Source: Alkalicoccobacillus porphyridii
Lineage (GTDB): Bacteria; Bacillota; Bacilli; Bacillales; Bacillaceae_D
Length of the DNA stretch: 64,000 nucleotides
Reading direction: 5' to 3'
NCBI RefSeq assembly: GCF_007293315.1
Contig: NZ_VLXZ01000002.1
Coordinates: 248,001-312,000, forward strand
Under the pieces are notes generated by a model that saw only the letters and a program-made list of their open reading frames with translations, was not told the DNA's origin and searched no databases. Positions within the stretch are counted from its first letter, which is position 1; every line of letters starts with the position of its first letter. Shown in pieces: positions 42,780-50,681 of the stretch. A program made the position numbers and the translations under genes.

Positions 42780-43843
42780 ACTGGCACACCTCCACGCAAT
42801 GCCAGCTCAATCAATTCGTCCACTAGCTCTGAATATGTCATTCCTGATGCTTCCATCATACGAGGGAATCTGCTTGATGGAGTAAATCCTGGCATCGTGT
42901 TGATTTCATTAAAAACGATTTCCCCATTATCCTTTATAAAAAAGTCCACTCTGGCTAAGCCTTTACACCCTAGTAACTGATAGATTTGAATGCCTAACTG
43001 TTGAACCCGCTTAAGAAGATCATTATTTTTTCGTGCGGGTACATACTGCTTAATCTCTCCCAAGAGGTACTTATCATCGTAATCAAGGAACTCCTTGCTT
43101 GGTTCTATTTCCCCTACCAGACCTACCTCGGGAAAGTCATTGCCATATACCGCACAGCCAACCTCCATCCCAACCACAGCCCCCTCACACAATACTTTAT
43201 GGTCGTGAGTAAAAGCATGGTTTATCGCTGCCTCTAACTCCTCTCCGTTTGTCGCTTTTGTAATGCCGTAGGAGGACCCTGCATTGGCTGGCTTCACAAA
43301 GATTGGATACCCTACCTCATGCTCGGCCCACGCTTGCACCTCATGAAACTGATAATCTCGCTTTTGAAAATAGATAAATTCTGTCGTTTGAAAGTCCGCG
43401 CTTTTAACAAATTGCTGCGCATAGACCTTGTCCATGCAGAGGGCAGAGCTCACTGTTCCACAGCCAACATATGGTACGTTAGCAATATCCAACAGCCCTT
43501 GAATCGTACCATCCTCTCCATTTTTGCCATGAAGCACTGGAAAATAACAATCTACATGAAGATAGGAGGTTGCTGGACCATCTAGTAGAATGAGTCCGGG
43601 CTTTTGATGGTCTGGGCTAATGACAACTCTTTGGAGGAACGGGCTTTTCTCCCAGCTTTGATTTTTGATTTGCTGACTAATACCATCAAACTTATACCAG
43701 CTGCCATCTCGTGTAATTCCAACTTTGATCACGTCATACTTTGTAGCCGGAATAGCATCAATAACCGCCGCTGCCGACTGTAACGAAACCTCATGCTCTG
43801 TTGATACCCCGCCAAATAGAACCACAATTGTTCTTCTCTCCAT
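42776..43843 (-). CDS. ddl: D-Ala ligase (Ddl/VanC/VanG-like ATP-grasp)
   Basis: A 355-residue ATP-grasp ligase. VVLFGGVSTEHEVSLQSA opens, FPVLHGKNGEDGTIQGLLD, VKPANAGSSYGI, LDYDDKYLLGE, LARVDFFIKD and FNEINTMPGFT follow in order. The C-terminal segment after NEINTMPGFTPSSRFP is closer to VanC/VanE/VanG-type ligases than to housekeeping Ddl, whereas the DDKY segment is ambiguous. It joins D-Ala to D-Ala, or possibly D-Ser. It starts with ATG at 43843, or GTG six bases earlier. It heads the alr/regulator operon behind the conserved promoter element at 43897. Confidence 0.9.
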   Translation of the reverse strand: MERRTIVVLFGGVSTEHEVSLQSAAAVIDAIPATKYDVIKVGITRDGSWYKFDGISQQIKNQSWEKSPFLQRVVISPDHQKPGLILLDGPATSYLHVDCYFPVLHGKNGEDGTIQGLLDIANVPYVGCGTVSSALCMDKVYAQQFVKSADFQTTEFIYFQKRDYQFHEVQAWAEHEVGYPIFVKPANAGSSYGITKATNGEELEAAINHAFTHDHKVLCEGAVVGMEVGCAVYGNDFPEVGLVGEIEPSKEFLDYDDKYLLGEIKQYVPARKNNDLLKRVQQLGIQIYQLLGCKGLARVDFFIKDNGEIVFNEINTMPGFTPSSRFPRMMEASGMTYSELVDELIELALRGGVPV

Positions 43844-43896
43844 CTTCACATCTCTCCTGACTTATGATTGTGATTCCATCATAAGAAATGCCATTA

Positions 43897-43935
43897 AAGA
43901 AAACGGAAAGAAAACCTTAAGAATCTTAAAGAAAG
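43897..43935 (-). promoter_or_regulatory. Shared 39-bp regulatory element upstream of ddl
   Basis: Plus-strand AAGAAAACGGAAAGAAAACC continuing to TTAAGAATCTTAAAGAAAG. It matches 53258-53296 at 34 of 39 positions without gaps. On the coding strand it shows tandem ~10-bp TTCTTWAG-like repeats, as bound by OmpR-type regulators. It ends 53 bases before the ddl start codon. Confidence 0.7.
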
Positions 43936-43945
43936 GATGGAACGA

Positions 43946-43968
43946 GAAAAAGCCCTTGTGGAGGGCTT
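43946..43968 (-). terminator. SCO gene terminator
   Basis: AGCCCT/AGGGCT stem with a five-base loop and a minus-strand TTTTT run, placed just before the ddl promoter element. Confidence 0.7.
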
Positions 43969-44012
43969 ACGATATAGAGAGCATACGCTGTATGACTATA
44001 CTTAACATAGTA

Positions 44013-44645
44013 TTAGAGGCCTTCATTTACAGTATTCTCAATATCCATTAATATATCATCCTGATCAACCATCATTCCGTCATATGCTTTTATCGCCTTG
44101 CCAGCAGGGTTTATTAGGAAAAAACGGGTACTGTGCATGATATCCTCACTTCCTTCCACTTCTTCAACTGGTGATAAGAATGCTACCTTTGAAAATTCCG
44201 CTAGTTCCTTTTGTTCGTACCCTGTAGCAAAGGTCCAATTACTAAGGTCAGCGCCTACATTCTCACCATATTTCTTTAGATGTTCTGCATTGTCATACTC
44301 AGGGTCAACAGTAAAGGAGACATAAGAGACATCTAAATTTTTTGCTTGTGTGGATTCTTGTAACGTTTGCATATTGGGAGTCATAATCGGACAGACAGTA
44401 GGACAATTAGTAAAAAACATCTTGGCAATCCAAAATTCCCCCATTAGTTGCTCCGTTCCCATATTATGACCATTATGATCCGTAAATGAGAAAGAGGGAA
44501 CTTCAGTATTAAACTCGTTTACACCTTCAAGATCTTCGCTTGAGGAAAGATCCATGTTATAGACCCAATTACATCCACTTAAAAGGATTAAACAAATAAA
44601 TGTCACTAAAAATGAGAATATATTAGCATTTGACCACTTTTTCAT
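44013..44645 (-). CDS. SCO1/SenC family lipoprotein
   Basis: A 210-residue thioredoxin-fold lipoprotein with signal ending in LILLSGC. The copper site is complete: NCPTVCPIMTPNM (CxxxC) and the later His in IMHSTRFFLI. SCO proteins deliver copper to the CuA site of cytochrome c oxidase or act as thiol reductases. AGGAGGAG precedes the ATG. It has its own promoter region and terminator and is not functionally linked to the flanking ddl operon by position. Expected on the outer face of the membrane. Confidence 0.93.
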   Translation of the reverse strand: MKKWSNANIFSFLVTFICLILLSGCNWVYNMDLSSSEDLEGVNEFNTEVPSFSFTDHNGHNMGTEQLMGEFWIAKMFFTNCPTVCPIMTPNMQTLQESTQAKNLDVSYVSFTVDPEYDNAEHLKKYGENVGADLSNWTFATGYEQKELAEFSKVAFLSPVEEVEGSEDIMHSTRFFLINPAGKAIKAYDGMMVDQDDILMDIENTVNEGL

Positions 44646-44935
44646 TTCTTCTCCTCCTGTTGTTCATCATTAACAAACGAATGAACCATTAATTATCATA
44701 AAAAGGAGTTGTGAAATAAAATTGAAGTCTATACATCGTTTAGAAAACAGACACAACTAGTTTGGGGTAATGTAAACATGTAGACTCAAACAGTATAGGG
44801 GAGGCTAAAGTTTCACTAGGCATCCTTACTAAACAGTGAAAATGCCCCTAAAGTCAGACTCCTCCGCTTTCATAGGCGAAAACGGAGCAAGTCTAATTGT
44901 GAGTGAGGAGTGTTTTCGGTCGTATTTTTGATTAA

Positions 44936-45745
44936 TTAATGCACATAAGGCACATCATACTCAACACCACAAGGCCCTCCGTCTGGATTAGCTTCTTTCT
45001 CCACAGTCGTACCGTCAGCGCGGAACAGTGGGTGGTAGTGCGAGGAGATATGAGTGGCTGAGCTGTTTGCGTAATGACAGATGAACGAGCGTCGGAAGCG
45101 GTCCTTGGTTTTATTCCGGTACGATCCATGAATAAGGTTCCCATTAAAAAAGAGTACGTCTCCCCGATCCATCTCTATCGGCACTGCTTTTTTGCCGTGT
45201 GGTGGCTTGACGTAATGCGTGGTAAATGACTCTTTGGCATCTGATAATTCCGGGCATTCAATTTCATGCTCACTTGTTTTTGGCACAACTAAAAGTGCTC
45301 CATTTTCTTGATCGGTTGGATCCATGGCCGTCCAAGCTGCGATACAATTTCCCGGCTCGACCTTTAAATAAAAATTATCCTGGTGAAGCGCCTGCCCACG
45401 TGCCCCAGGGGGTTTGTAATAAAACATGCTTTGGGCCGCCAACGCCTCTTCCCCGTATAGTTGGTTAAGTACATTCAACACTCGCTGATGTAGCATATAT
45501 TTTTTGGCTGTTTCGCTAAAACGATGCGGATGCATGACCCTTGGATAACGTTTGAGGGGATCGTTTATTTCTGGATTTAAATCAGGCTCAAAAAAACCAG
45601 GAATGGTTTGATTGCTAATGTCCTCAAACGTGTGATCAATCTCCACTAACTCATTCTCCATAAACAATCCCTGAAGAATTAAGTACCCCTCTGTCTCAAA
45701 CTGCCTTTTCTGCTCTTCAGTTAGAACATGATGATGGTTCACCAT
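44936..45745 (-). CDS. Phytanoyl-CoA dioxygenase (PhyH) family protein
   Basis: A 269-residue Fe(II)/2-oxoglutarate dioxygenase of the PhyH family. The metal ligands are His and Asp in LHQDNFYLK and the distal His in NLIHGSYRNKT with the 2-oxoglutarate Arg in FRRSFICHYA. Relatives hydroxylate phytanoyl-CoA, ectoine or small natural products. GGGAGG precedes the ATG. It is divergent from an AraC-family regulator (140 bases), which is probably its activator. Between it and the SCO gene (44646-44935) nothing coding is seen. Confidence 0.88.
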   Translation of the reverse strand: MVNHHHVLTEEQKRQFETEGYLILQGLFMENELVEIDHTFEDISNQTIPGFFEPDLNPEINDPLKRYPRVMHPHRFSETAKKYMLHQRVLNVLNQLYGEEALAAQSMFYYKPPGARGQALHQDNFYLKVEPGNCIAAWTAMDPTDQENGALLVVPKTSEHEIECPELSDAKESFTTHYVKPPHGKKAVPIEMDRGDVLFFNGNLIHGSYRNKTKDRFRRSFICHYANSSATHISSHYHPLFRADGTTVEKEANPDGGPCGVEYDVPYVH

Positions 45746-45885
45746 TCGTCATTCCTCCCTTAATCATTGTTAAGATAGCCCCAGTATACAGTTGAGTCAT
45801 CGATTAATTGAAGGATTAATTTTGCTAAATAGTCATACGATTCTGCTATACTTTTAGAAACAACTATGTGGGAGGGGCATGATGA

Positions 45886-46659
45886 ATGGATACACATCTT
45901 CATGAATTAATCATTGCTGGGCATTTTCACGAGGATGACACCTATTCAATTAAACGACCAAATGGAATGGATGATTGGCTGATTACGTACACAATAGATG
46001 GCGAGGGATATTTTAGAGTTGGAGATAAGGAACAGCGAGTGACGAGCGGAGATGTCGCAATCGTAAAAGCAAACACACCTCATCAGTACGGGACACCAGA
46101 AGGCATGAAGTGGAACTTCGTTTGGGCTCACTTTGGCAATGGACTTATGGACTCAAACCTTCTCCCAACTGCCGGATTAAATTATCAGCATGTAGAGCAA
46201 CACGCTAGTCGAGAGCGTATCCAACAAGCTTTCCGTCGCATTCTCTTTGACTTTCGCGAGCAAGGCCACAACTGGCATGAGCTATGTTTAGGTGCACTAA
46301 GGGAAATTTTCATTCTGTTTGCAAGACAACAAAACAGTGGCTTAGACCCCCGAGTAGAAGAAACCCTTCATCTCCTGGCAGAAAACATGAACCATACCTT
46401 CCGAATTGAAGAGCTAGCTTCAAAGGTAGGACTCTCAGGGTCTAGGCTCTCCCATCTATTTAAAGAGCAAACGGGAGACTCTATCATCGAGGCTCTTAAT
46501 AGAATGCGTGTGAAGCAGGCTGCTTTACTTCTTACCCATACCAACCTAAATGCAACCGAAGCGGCAGATAACGTTGGGTTTCAGAATTACAATCACTTCA
46601 CCAAGCAGTTCCGGAAATATATTGGGATGACACCGCGACATTTTAGCAGAAAAGACTAA
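45886..46659 (+). CDS. AraC family transcriptional regulator
   Basis: A 257-residue AraC protein: N-terminal cupin-like ligand domain (WLITYTIDGEGYFRVGDKEQ and GTPEGMKWNFVWAHFG) and C-terminal double helix-turn-helix (FRIEELASKVGLSGSRLSHLF and AADNVGFQNYNHFTKQFRKY with GMTPRHF). GGGAGGGG eight bases before the ATG. It is divergent from the PhyH gene and probably controls it in response to a sugar- or acid-like ligand bound in the cupin pocket (inference). Confidence 0.92.
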   Translation: MDTHLHELIIAGHFHEDDTYSIKRPNGMDDWLITYTIDGEGYFRVGDKEQRVTSGDVAIVKANTPHQYGTPEGMKWNFVWAHFGNGLMDSNLLPTAGLNYQHVEQHASRERIQQAFRRILFDFREQGHNWHELCLGALREIFILFARQQNSGLDPRVEETLHLLAENMNHTFRIEELASKVGLSGSRLSHLFKEQTGDSIIEALNRMRVKQAALLLTHTNLNATEAADNVGFQNYNHFTKQFRKYIGMTPRHFSRKD

Positions 46660-46722
46660 ATAACTCTTCCCATCCAAATCCATATACTGTAAGATTTCTG
46701 TATAGAGAGAAGGAGGCATGAT

Positions 46723-48474
46723 TTGAAAACAAAAGAGCTTTTGCTATTTATGCTGCCGTATCTAAAGAAATACCCGCGTTCCTATAGTATTCTATTTATT
46801 TTTATCGTAGTAAGTATTTTTATTCAGACAGGCTCTGCTTGGTTCTTTCAAAACATGACAAATAGTATCTTTGAGACACAGCAAAACAGTTTAACCTTCT
46901 ACTTATGCATAGGTATTGTTCTTATTGTCATTATTATGGTAACTAACTATATTAATTCCTTCTACATAGCTAAAACCACAAGTTTGATTAAAAAAGATGT
47001 GCGCACGGAATTGTTTAAGCACCTATTACAGCTACCAACGAGCTATATTAGCTCTACTCATAGTGGTCAATTACAATCTCAAATTCATCAAGATACGGGT
47101 CAGTTGGATGGTGTCCTAGGGCATAACATTGCTCAATTCATTATCCTGCCTATTTCAGGAACGGTTGCTCTAATCTATCTTTCGTTTATTAATATTCCTT
47201 TAGCTTTTATTACTTTATCACTCGGTCCTATGATTTTACTCGCTAGCAAACTATTCGGAGGATTCATTCGAAATAATGGAGAAGTGATTCAGGAGAATGT
47301 AGCTAGGATGTCTAAGCAGCTGCAAGAGACCTTTGAAGGCCATACTCTGATCAAAATCTTTCGTTTAGACCAAACCCTGACCAATAAATATGTAGAGATC
47401 AACGAGGATTTGATTCGCACCCAACTAAAGGAAGGGAAACTAAGTGGATTATTGCAAGCGATTGCAATCGGTATCGGCTACGGAGCGCAGATCTTAATTT
47501 TTGCGATTGGTTCCTTTTTTGTCGCAAATGGACAGATTACAATCGGTGATTTGTTAGCGTTTGTTGTTTTATCCCAATCGCTCATTTCACCATTTTCAAA
47601 CATGGGCCAGCTGTGGGCTGAGTTGCAACGCTCCTTATCTGCTGTTACCCGTATCCATCATTTTCTACAGTTACCCAAAACTCCATATCTAGAAAAAATA
47701 GACGTCGAACAGAAGCCTGTGTTTATTTCATTTGAACACGTGTCTTTTTCATATGAGCGCGGGGAAAACGTTTTACAGGATATTCATTTAGACATTCAAC
47801 CTAGCCAGCGAGTGGCGATTATTGGAGAAAGTGGTTCAGGCAAGAGTACGTTAATGAAACTGTTACTGGGCATGTATCAACCAACCAAGGGGGGCGTTTT
47901 TATCCAGCCTGAGGGTGGTGAAAAAGAAAAGCTAGAGGCTCTTAATCCTTACACATCCTATGTCCCACAAGATGCCTTTCTATTTGATGAGTCCATTTAT
48001 GAAAATATTAAATATGGAAAGTTAGATGCTTCCGACGAAGAGATTAAAACAGCGGCGCAAAAGGTCAGCGCAGCCCCATTTATCCGTAACCTGAGCGAAG
48101 AGTATCAGTTTCAAGTAGGAGAACGAGGCAATCAGCTTTCAGGTGGTCAGCGCCAAAGGATCACACTAGCCCGTGCTTTTATTGGAGATCAGTCCGTCGT
48201 TGTATTTGATGAGGCCACCTCTGCCTTGGACATTCAGACTGAGGAAACCATTTTACATCAGCTTATGCAGAAGAACCAGAATCAAACAATGATTATGATC
48301 ACCCACCGCCTGTCCACTGCACTCTATTGCGACAAGATCATCTTAATGGGAAAGGGCTCTATCCTTGCGCAAGGCACACACGAAGAATTGATGACGAGTA
48401 GTAACCAGTATCGTGAGCTTTATCAAAGATATATAGAGGCAAATACGAGAGAGCACGTCACTCAGGTAAGGTGA
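46723..48474 (+). CDS. ABC exporter, fused permease-ATPase (MsbA-like)
   Basis: A 583-residue half-transporter that dimerises: six membrane helices (residues ~15-290) and a C-terminal ATPase with Walker A GESGSGKST, Q loop YVPQDAFLFDE, signature LSGGQRQRITLAR, Walker B VVFDEATSALD and switch His in MITHRLST. Start TTG at 46723 with AAGGAGG six bases upstream. It exports a hydrophobic compound or lipid; the substrate is not indicated. It follows the AraC gene on the same strand, but the 60-base gap and TTG start suggest weak coupling. It is followed by the repeat tract at 48520. Confidence 0.95.
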   Translation: MKTKELLLFMLPYLKKYPRSYSILFIFIVVSIFIQTGSAWFFQNMTNSIFETQQNSLTFYLCIGIVLIVIIMVTNYINSFYIAKTTSLIKKDVRTELFKHLLQLPTSYISSTHSGQLQSQIHQDTGQLDGVLGHNIAQFIILPISGTVALIYLSFINIPLAFITLSLGPMILLASKLFGGFIRNNGEVIQENVARMSKQLQETFEGHTLIKIFRLDQTLTNKYVEINEDLIRTQLKEGKLSGLLQAIAIGIGYGAQILIFAIGSFFVANGQITIGDLLAFVVLSQSLISPFSNMGQLWAELQRSLSAVTRIHHFLQLPKTPYLEKIDVEQKPVFISFEHVSFSYERGENVLQDIHLDIQPSQRVAIIGESGSGKSTLMKLLLGMYQPTKGGVFIQPEGGEKEKLEALNPYTSYVPQDAFLFDESIYENIKYGKLDASDEEIKTAAQKVSAAPFIRNLSEEYQFQVGERGNQLSGGQRQRITLARAFIGDQSVVVFDEATSALDIQTEETILHQLMQKNQNQTMIMITHRLSTALYCDKIILMGKGSILAQGTHEELMTSSNQYRELYQRYIEANTREHVTQVR

Positions 48475-48519
48475 GTAGCAAATAGGCAGGTTCTTGGTAA
48501 GGGAGGGCTCCTTTTTATT

Positions 48520-48848
48520 GATGTGCGGAGCACTCTTCATTACATGCGGCCGCCCTCTATCGACATGCTGCGCTCTCTCATTACATGCGGCTCCCTCCTA
48601 TCGACACGCGGTGCCCTCTATTTACATGCGGCTCCCCTCTATCGACATGCGGCGCTCTCTATTTACATGCGGCTCCTCTCCATCGACATGCGGGGCCCTC
48701 TATTTACATGCTGCGCTCTCTCATTACATGCGGCTCCCTCCTATCGACATGCGGGGCCCTCTATCGACATGCGGCTCCCTCCTATCGACATGCGGCGCTC
48801 TCTATTTACATGCGGCTCCCCTCTATCGACATGCGGTGCTCTCTATAT
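48520..48848 (+). repeat. Tandem 20-21 bp repeat tract
   Basis: About 15 units of 20-21 bp. Most units begin CGACATGCGG or TTACATGCGG and end in a CTCTAT-like sequence, and the two types mostly alternate. All three plus-strand frames stay open through it, giving periodic peptides. That follows from the repeat and is not evidence of coding. It lies between the convergent ABC exporter and XRE genes. No spacers of unique sequence occur, so it is not CRISPR. Confidence 0.85.
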
Positions 48849-48852
48849 CCTG

Positions 48853-49695
48853 TTACTCTGCTAGAAGCTCTCGGATCTTCCCTTCCGTTATCCCATCTTC
48901 CTTTGGTACATGGATGGCGATGAGGATATCTGCTACGGTTTCCTGCGGTCGAAAGGAGAGGTAATCAAAGGCTAGCTTGCCAGCGGTTGGATGGTGGATG
49001 ATTTTATGCTCCGTTGTATCTTCTTCCACCTCATGAAGCTCCCAATATGCTTTAAATTCTGGACTTGCGGCGATGAGGTTTTCCGTTTGCTCATTCCACC
49101 ATGGGTCATCTAGGTACTGTGCGCATTTGGCTCGGAATTGGGCAACGACTCGCTTGGCATGAGGCTCCCATTGATCTCCTTTCATCGCTCGGAAATCTGC
49201 TGACATAAAGGTGACCCAGATGTAATTTTGTTCCTCTTTAGGGAGCTGCTCTAGTTTTCCAAACACTGCTTTAAACGCATCATTACTAACAATCATATTC
49301 ATCCGTTCATCCAATAGGCATGCCGGGGAATAACCGAGACTCTTAATAAATTGTTTGATGGCACCATTCACTTCCGATGACTGTGTAGGTTTTACCGGAG
49401 GCGGTTGACAATGCGCCAGCAAAAATAGGTGACGGTGCTCGGCCGGGTTGAGCCGAAGGGCTTGAGATAAATTCTCCAATAATTCTATCGATACGTTGAT
49501 ACTTCGTCCTTGCTCGAGAAATGTATACCATTCCAAACTTATGCCAGCTAACGTTGCGACTTCTCCTCGTCTGAGACCTGGTGTCCGCCGATATCCTGTC
49601 TGGGGTAGGCCTACCTCCTTAGGCGTCAGTCTTTCACGTCGACTACGCAAAAAATGGGAGAGCTCTTTGTAACGATTTAAAGGTAGTTTGGACAA
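48853..49695 (-). CDS. XRE-family regulator with MmyB-like ligand domain
   Basis: A 280-residue regulator: N-terminal XRE helix-turn-helix (LSHFLRSRRERLTPKEVGLP ... RRGEVATLAGISLEWYTFLEQGR) and the C-terminal MmyB-like PAS-type ligand domain (SPACLLDERMNMIVSNDAF ... WNEQTENLI), of standard length. TTG at 49695 has GGAGG eight bases upstream; the ORF runs five codons further. Members usually control nearby SDR or oxidoreductase genes, and an SDR gene lies directly upstream on the same strand. Confidence 0.9.
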   Translation of the reverse strand: MSKLPLNRYKELSHFLRSRRERLTPKEVGLPQTGYRRTPGLRRGEVATLAGISLEWYTFLEQGRSINVSIELLENLSQALRLNPAEHRHLFLLAHCQPPPVKPTQSSEVNGAIKQFIKSLGYSPACLLDERMNMIVSNDAFKAVFGKLEQLPKEEQNYIWVTFMSADFRAMKGDQWEPHAKRVVAQFRAKCAQYLDDPWWNEQTENLIAASPEFKAYWELHEVEEDTTEHKIIHHPTAGKLAFDYLSFRPQETVADILIAIHVPKEDGITEGKIRELLAE

Positions 49696-49771
49696 GTTAA
49701 GCGCCTCCAATGACTAAGCTTAAAATAAGGTTAAGTATACAGTATCCTCAGCTAGGACGTCGATTTCAAAC

Positions 49772-50551
49772 TTACTTGATTGGTGCGATCATGCGATTTA
49801 CTGAGCCACTCATCATTTTTAATCCTAAAGCAGGGGAAAGGCGGTTAATGATCTTTAAAAGGTTACTTGCTCCTGGTCTGATTTCAAAGCGATCTCGCTC
49901 GATACCTTTAATCGCAATTTTAGCTAAATCTGCTACCGACATGACTGGAACTCCTTTTGCATCTGACGCCTCAAAATTATTTAGCAACGGGGTATTGACG
50001 GGCGGTGGAGCCAACTCAAATACGTTGACTGACGTGTTCTTTAGCTGAACTCGTAGCGAGCGTGTATAGGAGTGAACTCCTGCTTTCGTCGCTCCATAGA
50101 TTGGTGAAATGGGGAAAGGAACAAACGCTAGCCCAGAGGAAACGTTGACAATCGCTGCGTTTTTTTGGCTTTTCAGCAAGGGTAAAAATTGTTGATTCAT
50201 GCGTACAGTTCCTGTCAGATTTGTTTCAATTTCAAGGCTTAGGTCTTCCAAGCTTCTAGTGGCGTCATGCAAATTGATTTTTCTCATAATGCCCGCATTA
50301 TTGATAAGGATATTAAGCGTTGGAAACTGCTCCTTTACTGTGATGTAAAGGCTTGTGATTGACTCTGCATTGCTGACATCATGTTGAATTGTGTGCACCC
50401 TTTTCAGCTTTTTTTTTGCTTCGTCTAATCGATTTTGATTTCGACCTGTGATAATGACTTGATTACCCATTTCAAGAAGTCTAGTAGCTAGTTCGAACCC
50501 GATGCCTGATGCTCCGCCCGTAACAAGAATGGTATTGTTTTGCAGTTTCAT
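49772..50551 (-). CDS. Short-chain dehydrogenase/reductase
   Basis: A 259-residue classical SDR: TILVTGGASGIGFELATRLL is the NAD(P) motif, NILINNAGIMRK the NNAG, Ser in IVNVSSGLAF and the catalytic YxxxK in SPIYGATKAGVHSYTRSL. It resembles DltE-type SDRs. The second ATG (50551), six bases after GGGGG, is the likely start. It is the next gene after the 39-residue membrane peptide, whose stop it nearly abuts, so it may belong to the carboxypeptidase/kinase operon. Substrate unknown. Confidence 0.9.
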   Translation of the reverse strand: MKLQNNTILVTGGASGIGFELATRLLEMGNQVIITGRNQNRLDEAKKKLKRVHTIQHDVSNAESITSLYITVKEQFPTLNILINNAGIMRKINLHDATRSLEDLSLEIETNLTGTVRMNQQFLPLLKSQKNAAIVNVSSGLAFVPFPISPIYGATKAGVHSYTRSLRVQLKNTSVNVFELAPPPVNTPLLNNFEASDAKGVPVMSVADLAKIAIKGIERDRFEIRPGASNLLKIINRLSPALGLKMMSGSVNRMIAPIK

Positions 50552-50561
50552 CATAATCCCC

Positions 50562-50681
50562 CTATCCTGAATAGAGCCGGAATCGTCGGCTCCTTAGGTG
50601 AAGTATAATTGCTACCACAACGCTCAAAAAGAGGGGCAGTGATACGGGTATAATCACTCCCCTGGTTAAAAGCCACCTCAC
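50562..50681 (-). CDS. Small membrane peptide downstream of the VanS-like kinase
   Basis: A 39-residue peptide starting at GTG (50681), which overlaps the kinase stop codon by the four bases GTGA, a classic translational coupling. It has one membrane helix (PVSLPLFLSVVVAIILHL) flanked by a basic N-terminus (MRWLLTRG) and a basic tail (RSRRFRLYSG). The stop is eleven bases before the SDR start, with the SDR's GGGGG in between, so it fits between the two genes tightly. No family is recognised. It could modulate the kinase or the SDR. Confidence 0.5.
   Translation of the reverse strand: MRWLLTRGVIIPVSLPLFLSVVVAIILHLRSRRFRLYSG

Noticed and set aside
40958-43849. A true vancomycin-resistance (vanHAX or vanC) operon
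   Set aside because: No D-lactate dehydrogenase, VanX or VanXY gene, and the racemase lacks the VanT membrane domain. Only a functional resemblance can be claimed.
48520-48848. CRISPR array
   Set aside because: Units are contiguous 20-21-bp repeats without unique spacers of constant length, and no cas genes are in the window.
48494-48964. Three overlapping plus-strand open frames of 112-156 codons
   Set aside because: They run through the tandem repeat tract in all three frames with periodic peptides. Open frames are a by-product of repeat units lacking stop codons, and no protein family or conserved start is seen.
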